From assembly GCA_016703225.1 (NCBI GenBank), contig JADJCM010000003.1, positions 1 to 64,000 on the forward strand: a DNA stretch of 64,000 nucleotides, in the 5' to 3' direction. The stretch is from Lysobacterales bacterium (GTDB taxonomy: Bacteria; Pseudomonadota; Gammaproteobacteria; Xanthomonadales; Ahniellaceae). The position numbers and the translations under genes are program-made. The notes beneath the pieces are model-generated. The model saw only the letters and a program-made list of their open reading frames with translations, ran no database searches and was not told where the DNA came from. This document shows positions 51,634 through 59,411 of this stretch, one piece after another. Numbering within the stretch: position 1 is the first letter of the stretch; every line of letters begins with the position of its first letter.

Positions 51634-53097
51634 TCATTCGCGCCAGCTGTGGCCATGGCGCTCGGTCAGCGCGACCGAGCTGCTCGGGCCCCAGGTGCCG
51701 GCCGGATAGGCCTTGGGCGTGACGCCTTGCGTGCGCCAGCCGTCGAGAATGCCGTCGATCCACTGCCACGCGGCTTCGGTTTCGTCGCGGCGAACGAACA
51801 AGGTGCCATTGCCTTCGATCGCGTCCAGGTACAGGCGTTCGTAGGCGAGACGGCGGCGCGGCTGCGCGAAGGCGTCGTGCACGTCGAGATCGAGCGTGAC
51901 CTGGGCCAGCTTGAGGCCGCTGCGATCCAGACCCGGGGTCTTGTGCATCAGCGTCAGCTCGATCTGTTCCTCGGGCTGCAGCTTGATGATCAGCGCATTC
52001 GGGTCGGTGCGTACGCCGCTGCCCTTGAAGATCGAATGCGGCACGGCGCGGAACTGCAGGTAGATCTCGGTGCAGCGACGCGGCATGCGCTTGCCGGTGC
52101 GCAGGTAGAACGGCACGCCCGACCAGCGCCAGTTGTCGATGTGGGCACGCAGCGCGATATAGGTTTCGGTATCGCTGGCGCGTCCGAGTTCCTCGCGGTA
52201 GCCGGGCACCGCCACGCCCTCGACCGCACCGGCGGCGTACTGTCCTGCAACGCTGTGCGAAGCAACCTCGTGCGCACCGATCGGGCGCAGGGCGCGCAGC
52301 ACCTTGAGCTTCTCGTCGCGCACCGCGCCCGGGTCGAAGTGCGAGGGCGGCTCCATCGCCGCCAGGCTCAGCAGTTGCAGCAGGTGGTTCTGCAGCATGT
52401 CGCGACTGGCGCCGGAGTGGTCGTAGTAGTCGCCGCGGCCTTCGACGCCGATGGTCTCGGCCACCGTGATCTGCACCTGCTCGATATGGCGGGCGTTCCA
52501 CAGCGGCTCGAACAGCGCGTTGCCGAAGCGCAGCGCGAGCAGGTTCTGCACGCCTTCCTTGCCGAGGTAGTGGTCGACACGGAACACGCGCGACTCGTCG
52601 AACACGCGGCTGACGCCATCGTTGATGGCGATGGCGCTGGCGCGATCGTGGCCGATCGGCTTCTCCAGCATCACCCGCGACGATGCATCGGCCAGCCCGG
52701 CCGCGGCCAGCAATTCGCAGATCGGCGCATAGAAGCGCGGCGCCGTCGACAAGTGGCAGACCACGGCGCCCTCGCGCAGCGCGCGGATACGGTCGGTGAG
52801 CGCCTGCGCCGCAGTCGCATCGGCGATGTCCGCCGCCTGGTAGTGCACGGCCGCGAGGAAGCGCGCGAGCGAATCCGGGTCGCGGTCGCCGGCAGCCACC
52901 CGCTGCAGCAGCGCCGCCTCGACCTCGGCGCGGAAGCCGGCGTCATCGAGCGCGCTGCGCGCCGTGCCGAGGATGCGAAAGCCCGCGGGCAACAGCTCGT
53001 CGCGGAACAGACCATATAGCGAAGGCAGCAACATGCGCTGGGCGAGGTCGCCGGTAGCGCCGAAAATCACCAACAGGGAAGCGGGCTGTGCGCTCAT
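51634..53097 (-). CDS. zwf: Glucose-6-phosphate 1-dehydrogenase
   Basis: 487 residues. Oxidises glucose 6-phosphate with NADP. The coenzyme loop is IFGATGDLAQRML near residue 12. The active site is FRVDHYLGKEGVQNLLALRF near residue 170 (with its conserved Lys), plus VMLEKPIGHD. The C-terminal PAGTWGPSSSVALTER binds the structural coenzyme region. First gene of the operon, followed by pgl after a REP-filled gap of 150 bp. No HexR or other operator could be fixed by eye. Confidence 0.96.
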   Translation of the reverse strand: MSAQPASLLVIFGATGDLAQRMLLPSLYGLFRDELLPAGFRILGTARSALDDAGFRAEVEAALLQRVAAGDRDPDSLARFLAAVHYQAADIADATAAQALTDRIRALREGAVVCHLSTAPRFYAPICELLAAAGLADASSRVMLEKPIGHDRASAIAINDGVSRVFDESRVFRVDHYLGKEGVQNLLALRFGNALFEPLWNARHIEQVQITVAETIGVEGRGDYYDHSGASRDMLQNHLLQLLSLAAMEPPSHFDPGAVRDEKLKVLRALRPIGAHEVASHSVAGQYAAGAVEGVAVPGYREELGRASDTETYIALRAHIDNWRWSGVPFYLRTGKRMPRRCTEIYLQFRAVPHSIFKGSGVRTDPNALIIKLQPEEQIELTLMHKTPGLDRSGLKLAQVTLDLDVHDAFAQPRRRLAYERLYLDAIEGNGTLFVRRDETEAAWQWIDGILDGWRTQGVTPKAYPAGTWGPSSSVALTERHGHSWRE

Positions 53098-53178
53098 GCA
53101 ACTCGTTCATTCGGGGATGCCGCGAGCGTAGCGCGTCCACGCTTTCGCGCACGAGCGCATACGATTGCAGCCGCTCTC

Positions 53179-53637
53179 CTAGCGGTCGAGCGTGGCCTCG
53201 ACGCGCACTTCGGTCTTCACCGACTGACCGATGAAGCAGCCCTTGTGCGCGCGTTCGTGCAGCGCGTGGAACTCGGCGTCGGTTGGTTGGCGGTCGCCGA
53301 AGAAGCGCACTTTGGGGCGCAGCGTGGCGACGACTACCGCCATCGCGCCCTCGGCGTTCTTGCCGAGTTCGCACTCGGCGTCGTCGGCGTAGGCGTCGAC
53401 GATGAAGCCGCGGTTCGCAGCGACCGCGAGAAAGGTCAGCAGATGGCAACTCGATAGCGCCGAGAGCAGCATTTGCTCGGGATCGGCCAGCGTCGCGTTG
53501 CCGCCATACGCCGCCGCCGCCGAAACCCCGAGCGTCTGCCCGCCGAGATAGCGCACGCGATGATCCTTCGGATAGTTGCCGCGCTCGAAGCTCGCGTCAT
53601 TGCGCTGCCAGTCCAGGGTGATGCGGTGGTCGCTCAT
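53179..53637 (-). CDS. OsmC-family peroxiredoxin
   Basis: 152 residues. The two catalytic cysteines are in LLSALSSCHLLTFL near residue 65 and AHKGCFIGQSV near residue 132, the standard spacing. The Arg/Glu partners are plausible in GKNAEGAMA. These cytoplasmic homodimers reduce organic hydroperoxides using lipoyl or thiol donors. The N-terminus (HRITLDWQRND) is typical of the COG1765 subgroup. It lies in a same-strand series with the Uma2 and kbl genes, with small gaps. Confidence 0.9.
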   Translation of the reverse strand: MSDHRITLDWQRNDASFERGNYPKDHRVRYLGGQTLGVSAAAAYGGNATLADPEQMLLSALSSCHLLTFLAVAANRGFIVDAYADDAECELGKNAEGAMAVVVATLRPKVRFFGDRQPTDAEFHALHERAHKGCFIGQSVKTEVRVEATLDR

Positions 53638-53653
53638 TCGGTATGTCCGTGGT

Positions 53654-54247
53654 CTAGATCGACTCGGGCTGCGCGCGCAACGCAGCCATGAAGTCGAGGT
53701 TGAGGCTGATGTCCGGCAGCGCCGTCAGCGCGATGTCGCCCTCGGCGCGGCGGATCTCGGCCGCGGCAAAGCGGCTGCCCTCCTGCCGATACAGGGTCAG
53801 TACGCCGCCGATCGGATCGATGAGCCACAGTTCGCGCACGCCGGCGATGTCATAGCGCTGGCGCTTGTCGACCAGGTCGAAGCTGCTGGTCGAAGGCGAC
53901 AGCACCTCGATGATCAGGTCAGGTGCGCCGCGGATGCCGCGCGCGTCGAGCTTGGCGGCGTCGCAGACCACGACCAGGTCGGGCTCGAATACGGTGTCGA
54001 TGACGTCATCGGACTCGTTGGCACGCGACAGGCGCACGCCGACCGGGCCGGTGAAGGCGCGGCAGGGCGAATGCTTCAGCCGCGCATGCAATTGCCCGGC
54101 CAGTTCGAAGACGACGGTCTGGTGCGCGATAGAAGGCGGTGCCATCGCGTAGGCGAGGCCATCGAGCAACTGCCAGCGCTCGTTCTCCGGCCACGCCAGG
54201 TAGTCGCGATAGCTGAATTCGCCGGGTTTTGTGCGCGGCTTGGCCAT
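53654..54247 (-). CDS. Uma2 family (DUF820) PD-(D/E)XK-fold protein
   Basis: 197 residues. It shows the Uma2 plan: FSYRDYLAWPENERWQLLDGLAY at the N-terminus, VFEPDLVVVCD with the acidic Asp, and DLIIEVLSPSTSSFDLVDKR with Glu and the following Lys region. C-terminal REVRELWLIDP-like segment reads VRELWLIDPIGG. Uma2 proteins have a restriction-endonuclease fold and are common in cyanobacteria and scattered elsewhere; no substrate or role is established. Convergent or partner genes that would point to a defence role are absent. Confidence 0.85.
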   Translation of the reverse strand: MAKPRTKPGEFSYRDYLAWPENERWQLLDGLAYAMAPPSIAHQTVVFELAGQLHARLKHSPCRAFTGPVGVRLSRANESDDVIDTVFEPDLVVVCDAAKLDARGIRGAPDLIIEVLSPSTSSFDLVDKRQRYDIAGVRELWLIDPIGGVLTLYRQEGSRFAAAEIRRAEGDIALTALPDISLNLDFMAALRAQPESI

Positions 54248-54266
54248 GGATCACTCCGCTTTGCGA

Positions 54267-55463
<1,197 letters not shown>

Positions 55464-55465
55464 GG

Positions 55466-55978
55466 TCAGTCCTCGGAATCGAATGCGGTGCCCGGCGCGC
55501 TGTCGTCGAGCAGGATCACGGTGTTGTCTTCGACCGGCGGCGCGACTGCGGGCGCGACCACTGCTGCGGGTGTGGCCAACGCGGCTTCGCGCTGGCCGCT
55601 GCTGTAGGCCCAGGCGAGCAGGATCAGCGCGAACAGCACGCCGATCATGGCCAGGCGTCGCATGCGCGCGGCCATCTGGTCGGGAATGTTCCCGGGTGCT
55701 TCCCAGCGCGGCATCGGTGTCTCGGCGTCGGGCCGGGTCGAGCCCATCAGCCCGGCCGCACGCAGCATTTCGCGCGCGCGCGGCATGTCTTCCGCGCGCA
55801 GCACCTGCACCGCCGGCCAGTCCTTGCTGTGCCCCGGGTCCTGAAAACTGAAGCGGCGGAAGTTCCCGCGCCGCAGCTTGTCGCGGTTGACCACGCGCGT
55901 GCCGATGCCGGCTTCGTTGAGCATGGCTTCGACGCGGTCGACGTTCTCGTTGCGGGGCGAGGCATAGACCTGGCGCAT
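55466..55978 (-). CDS. DUF2007 domain protein with C-terminal membrane helix
   Basis: 170 residues. The N-terminal 70 residues form the DUF2007 signal-transducing-type domain: MRQVYASPRNENVDRVEAML, then GIGTRVVNRD and WPAVQVLRAEDMPRAREMLR. A proline-rich linker is followed by one membrane helix (RLAMIGVLFALILLAWAYS) and an acidic tail ending FDSED. In Xanthomonas such proteins have been labelled pathogenicity-like, without a known function. The start overlaps the tesB stop (TGATG), and kbl follows two bases after its own stop, so all three are probably one transcript. Confidence 0.8.
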   Translation of the reverse strand: MRQVYASPRNENVDRVEAMLNEAGIGTRVVNRDKLRRGNFRRFSFQDPGHSKDWPAVQVLRAEDMPRAREMLRAAGLMGSTRPDAETPMPRWEAPGNIPDQMAARMRRLAMIGVLFALILLAWAYSSGQREAALATPAAVVAPAVAPPVEDNTVILLDDSAPGTAFDSED

Positions 55979-56853
55979 CAGTGCGCTCCGTCTTCGACGA
56001 CGCGGATCAGGCCTTCCTGCGCGGTCGAAGCGACCAGTACGCCGTCGCGTGTGTAGATGCTGCCGCGGGCCAGGCCGCGCGCGCCCTGCGCGCTCGGGCT
56101 GTCGCAGGAGTACAGCAGCCATTCGTCGATGCGGAACGGACGGTGGAACCACATCGCGTGGTCGAGGCTGGCCATCATCACGTTGTCTTGCAGGTAGGAG
56201 ATGCCGTGCGGGAAGGTGGTGGTGCCGATCAGGTGGAAGTCGGAACAGTAGGCGAGCATGGCGCGGTGCAGGTCGGCGTCGTCTCCGATGCGATCGACCA
56301 GCTTCAGCCACACGTGCTGGTGCGGCGGACGTTTCGGCGGCTTCAGCTCATCGCGCGGATAGACATGACGGAACTCGAACGGACCCTTGCGCGTGAGCCA
56401 GCGCTGCAGTTTCGCCGGGACCAGTTCGAGCCGGTCCGCTGCGATTTCGCCCGGTGCTTCGAGATCTTCGGGCTTCGGTACGTCCGGCATCGAGAGCTGG
56501 TGTTCGACGCCCGGCTCCGGTTCCTGGAACGAGGCGGCCAGCCCGAAGATCAACTGGCCGTGCTGGATCGCCGATACCCGCCGCGTCGAGAAGCTCTTGC
56601 CGTCGCGCGACACTTCGACCTGGTAGATGATCGGGGCGTTGATGTCGCCGGCGCGCAGGAAATAGCCGTGCAGCGAATGCACCACGCGCTCGCGCGGCAC
56701 CGTCTGCTGTGCCGCCGACAGCGCCTGGCCCAGCACCTGCCCGCCAAAAACGTATTTGGTGCCGATGTCGCGGCTGGCACCGCGAAACAGGTTCACTTCG
56801 AGCCGCTCCAGTTGCAGCAGGTCGATCAGTTCGGAAACGATGGGCTGGGTCAT
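55978..56853 (-). CDS. tesB: Acyl-CoA thioesterase II
   Basis: 291 residues, a double hot-dog fold. Cleaves medium- and long-chain acyl-CoAs. Family segments are LFRGASRDIGTKYVFGGQVLGQAL near residue 22, HSLHGYFLRAGD near 60, and, in the second half, SLDHAMWFHRPFRIDEWLLYSCDSP with the catalytic Asp, split here across strands. Threonine and glutamine of the catalytic triad lie in the last 40 residues (GSIYTRDGVLVASTAQEGLIR). ATG 56853 starts MTQPIVSELIDLL; the longer ORF is out of register with the family. Confidence 0.94.
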   Translation of the reverse strand: MTQPIVSELIDLLQLERLEVNLFRGASRDIGTKYVFGGQVLGQALSAAQQTVPRERVVHSLHGYFLRAGDINAPIIYQVEVSRDGKSFSTRRVSAIQHGQLIFGLAASFQEPEPGVEHQLSMPDVPKPEDLEAPGEIAADRLELVPAKLQRWLTRKGPFEFRHVYPRDELKPPKRPPHQHVWLKLVDRIGDDADLHRAMLAYCSDFHLIGTTTFPHGISYLQDNVMMASLDHAMWFHRPFRIDEWLLYSCDSPSAQGARGLARGSIYTRDGVLVASTAQEGLIRVVEDGAH

Positions 56854-56909
56854 GGCTGCCAGTTTAGCGGGCGGCGCGCTGAAACGACGCCGGCGTGCTG
56901 CGATCGCCC

Positions 56910-57605
56910 TCAGTCCGCCAGCGCCCAGTCCGCGGCGGCGCGCGCGTGCAGGGCGGTGGTGTCGAACAGCGGCAGCGGACTGTCGCCGGGGCCAACCAGT
57001 AGCCCAATCTCGGTGCAACCGAGGATCACCGCTTCGGCGCCGTCCGCCGCGAGCCCCGCGATGATCCGCCGGAACTGCGCGCGCGACTCGGACAGCACGC
57101 GGCCGAGGCAGAGTTCCTCGTAGATGACCCGATGCACGAGTTCGCGATCCGACTGCGGCGGGATCAGCACGGTCAAGCCGTGGCGTTCGCGCAGGCGGCC
57201 GACGTAGAAGTCCTGCTCCATGGTGAAGCGGGTGCCGAGCAGGCCGACGCGATGATGGCCGCCGGCGCGCACCGCGGCTGCGGTTGGATCGGCGATGTGC
57301 AGCAACGGCACGCCGACCGCGACCTCGATTTGCGCCGCGACCTTGTGCATGGTGTTCGTGCACAACACCACGCAGCCGGCGCCGGCCGCCTGCAGTGCGC
57401 GTGCGGCATCGGCAAGCAGCTCGCCGGCCCGCGCCCAGTCGCCGCTGCGCTGCAGTTGCTCGATCTCGTGGAAGTCGACGCTGTAGAGCACCAGTCGCGC
57501 CGAGTGCAGCCCGCCGAGCCTGGCCTTCACCGCCTCGTTGATCGCGCGGTAGTACGGAATCGTCGATTCCCAACTCATCCCGCCGATCAGTCCGATGGTC
57601 TTCAT
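56910..57605 (-). CDS. Aspartate/glutamate racemase family protein (YgeA/RacX-like)
   Basis: 231 residues. Catalytic cysteines are in VVLCTNTMHK near residue 83 and VILGCTEIGLLV near residue 195. The N-terminus MKTIGLIGGMSWEST is typical of PLP-independent Asp/Glu racemases of the YgeA group, which racemise several amino acids. ATG 57605 is used; the longer ORF extends into a duplicated segment. The first ten codons lie inside a 51-bp sequence that is repeated 1.8 kb away at 59361-59411, so the present 5' region is one arm of that duplication. Confidence 0.9.
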   Translation of the reverse strand: MKTIGLIGGMSWESTIPYYRAINEAVKARLGGLHSARLVLYSVDFHEIEQLQRSGDWARAGELLADAARALQAAGAGCVVLCTNTMHKVAAQIEVAVGVPLLHIADPTAAAVRAGGHHRVGLLGTRFTMEQDFYVGRLRERHGLTVLIPPQSDRELVHRVIYEELCLGRVLSESRAQFRRIIAGLAADGAEAVILGCTEIGLLVGPGDSPLPLFDTTALHARAAADWALAD

Positions 57606-57625
57606 CTGCACTCCTGCGTGCATTC
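57575..57625 (+). repeat. 51-bp direct repeat, copy 1 (racemase start and leader)
   Basis: It matches 59361-59411 at 49 of 51 positions; the only difference is TC versus CT at 57591-57592. It includes the racemase ATG. Similarity stops sharply on both sides. Confidence 0.9.
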
Positions 57626-57636
57626 GGCGTTGCCGA

Positions 57637-57930
57637 TCAGCGCCGATGTGCGCCAAAGTCGGGGTGCCGATGCTGATGTCGAACAACCAGAATGCGCACC
57701 CCGGTTGCGGTCTGACGATAGATGATCGTGTACGGAAATACCGACAGCGGATGGTTGCCGCGCTCGTGGTCACCGAGCGCACCGATTGCGGGATTCTCCT
57801 CGATCAATCGGGCGACACGTTCGAACTGGTCGAGGAAGCGCTTCGCGATGCCGGTGCCAGCTTCGGACTTGTAGTAACGGAACGCGGTGATCAGATCCTT
57901 CTCGGCCTCACGGTGAATCGATCGCGTCAC
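57637..57930 (-). CDS. parE: RelE/ParE-family toxin
   Basis: 97 residues. ParE-like fold: IHREAEKDLITAFRYYKSEA at the N-terminus, then FERVARLIEENPAIG, FPYTIIYRQTATGVRILVVRH near residue 66 and a final histidine/arginine-rich HQHRHPDFGAHRR. These are the usual ParE positions. ParE toxins inhibit gyrase; RelE relatives cut mRNA, and sequence alone does not decide. The start overlaps the antitoxin stop by ATGA. The pair stands just outside the racemase within a block bounded by the 51-bp direct repeat. Confidence 0.88.
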   Translation of the reverse strand: MTRSIHREAEKDLITAFRYYKSEAGTGIAKRFLDQFERVARLIEENPAIGALGDHERGNHPLSVFPYTIIYRQTATGVRILVVRHQHRHPDFGAHRR

Positions 57931-58151
57931 GGCAACTCGGTCCGCAGCCTTGCCAACACCTCGTCGAGCGAAACCTCGGCGGCCTCGCCAATGGCGAGCG
58001 CGGCCTCGCGCTGTGCCGCGACAGCCTCCCAGGCGGCGTCACGTGATTGGTCGTCATCCAGACTGGCGACGATGCGATCGAGCAGGCGAGCGCGATCCGA
58101 GGCGGGCAGGCGCAGCAGTTCGACTTCCAAGGTTTCCACGGGAATGGTCAT
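57927..58151 (-). CDS. Antitoxin of the addiction-module type (TIGR02574-like), partner of ParE
   Basis: 74 residues from ATG 58151. The sequence LEVELLRLPASDRARLLDRIVASLDDD and the C-terminal WEAVAAQREAALAIGEAAEVSLDEVLARLR, given in pieces, fit putative addiction-module antidotes. The N-terminal part is helical and the acidic C-terminus would wrap the toxin. The ORF opens at 58244, but that extension overlaps the IS630 end. The promoter must lie in the 50 bp between 58152 and the IS630 inverted repeat at 58202, unless transcription comes from the element. Confidence 0.82.
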   Translation of the reverse strand: MTIPVETLEVELLRLPASDRARLLDRIVASLDDDQSRDAAWEAVAAQREAALAIGEAAEVSLDEVLARLRTELP

Positions 58152-58201
58152 GCGTGCACCAGGCTCGATGTGGGCGCTTCTATTGACTCGGCACGAATAT
58201 A

Positions 58202-59280
58202 TTTGAACTATTCGCGCATCGGGTTGTCGAAGATGCATGGACAAAGAAGACGCAAGATTTCAGTCGCTGGAGCAGTTGCACGAGCGACGCAAGCAGGTGG
58301 TGCGATTGCACCGTCAAGGCATGGGCGTGATGCGCATCGTCGAACTGAGCGGGCTGTCGTATCCGACGGTTCGCGCGGCGATTGATCGCTTTGAAGACGG
58401 CGGTTCGTCGGCGAACAAACCGAAGCCGCGTGGCAAGCAGTCGGGTTCGGGACGCAGCCTGAGTGAAGCGCAGGAGGTTTCGATACAGCGAATCATTATC
58501 GACAAGCGGCCGGAGCAGCTGAAGATGGACTTCGCGCTGTGGACACGATCGGCAGTGATGCAGCTGATCGAACGCGAACTCGGCATCACGCTGTCGGTGC
58601 GCGGCGTCGGCAACTATCTGCAGCGCTGGGGCTTCACGCCGCAGAAGCCGATCAAGAAGGCCTACGAACAGCGCCCAGAAGCAGTGCAAGCGTGGCTCGA
58701 TGAGCAGTATCCCGAGATCGAGCAACGCGCCAAGGCCGAGGGCGCAGAGATTCACTGGGGCGACGAGACCGCGTTGGTCAACACCGACGTGCGCGGTCGC
58801 AGCTATGCGCCAGCGGGCAAGACGCCGGTGGCTTACGCCGTGGGCGGCACGCGCCAAGCTGTCGATGATTGCGACCGTGACCAACCAGGGCAAGACGCGC
58901 TGGATGATCATCGACGATGCGTTCAATGCAGATCGATTGATCGAGTTTCTCGGCGCGCTGATCAAAGACACAGCGCAAGGTGTTTCTGATTCTCGACAAC
59001 TTGCGCGTGCATCACAGCAAGCTGGTCAAAGCGTGGGTCGCCGAACGCGCAGAGCAGATCGAACTGTTCTACCTGCCGAGCTACAGCCCGGAACTGAATC
59101 CCGAAGAACGACTCAACGCCGATCTCAAGCACCACATCGGCTCGAAAGTCCCGGCACGCACCAAGGCAAGGCTGAAGGCCGCCGCGACCGAGCACATGGA
59201 GCGCCTCGAAAAATCACCCGAGCGCGTGCGCAGCTATTTCCAAGATCCTCACGTAAAGTACGCCGCATGAAAAGTTCAAA
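58202..59280 (+). mobile_element. IS630-family insertion sequence
   Basis: A single transposase gene is bounded by short inverted repeats: TTTGAACTATTC at 58202-58213 and GAAAAGTTCAAA at 59269-59280, matching 11 of 12 when inverted. A TA dinucleotide precedes the left repeat (TATTTGAACT), as expected for IS630 targets, but no clear TA follows the right one, so the exact ends are uncertain. The element sits directly upstream of the antitoxin gene. Confidence 0.75.
58237..59270 (+). pseudogene. IS630-family transposase, two frameshifts
   Basis: An N-terminal helix-turn-helix (LHRQGMGVMRIVELSGLSYPTVRAA) is followed by the DDE domain split over three frames. The first catalytic Asp is in IHWGDETALVN. 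The second frame (from about 58855) gives KLSMIATVTNQGKTRWMIIDD. The third frame (from about 58977) gives VFLILDNLRVHHSKLV with the second Asp and LPSYSPELNPEERLNADLK with the Glu. Each break looks like one A lost from a short A run. All three acidic residues are present, so the copy was recently active or the breaks are assembly errors. Confidence 0.85.
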
Positions 59281-59360
59281 CTTCACTTGGCCGGATCAAT
59301 AGTGTGCCACAGCCCGGCAGCCGGCTTGGCGAGTGCTCCCACTAGGCGGCAAAGATCAGA

Positions 59361-59411
59361 TCATCCCGCCGATCAGCTCGATGGTCTTCATCTGCACTCC
59401 TGCGTGCATTC
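59361..59411 (+). repeat. 51-bp direct repeat, copy 2 (at the kinase stop codon)
   Basis: A 49/51 match to 57575-57625. It ends within the stop codon of the Ser/Thr kinase gene. The preceding 80 bases (59281-59360) show no gene. Confidence 0.9.

Noticed and set aside
53654..54247. Uma2 protein as a defence or homing nuclease
   Set aside because: The fold is nuclease-like, but the gene sits among metabolic genes with no partner, and no such role is established for the family.
57637..59361. An integrative element with attachment sites
   Set aside because: The 51-bp flanking repeats look like att sites, but no integrase or recombinase other than the broken IS630 transposase is present, so only a duplication can be claimed.
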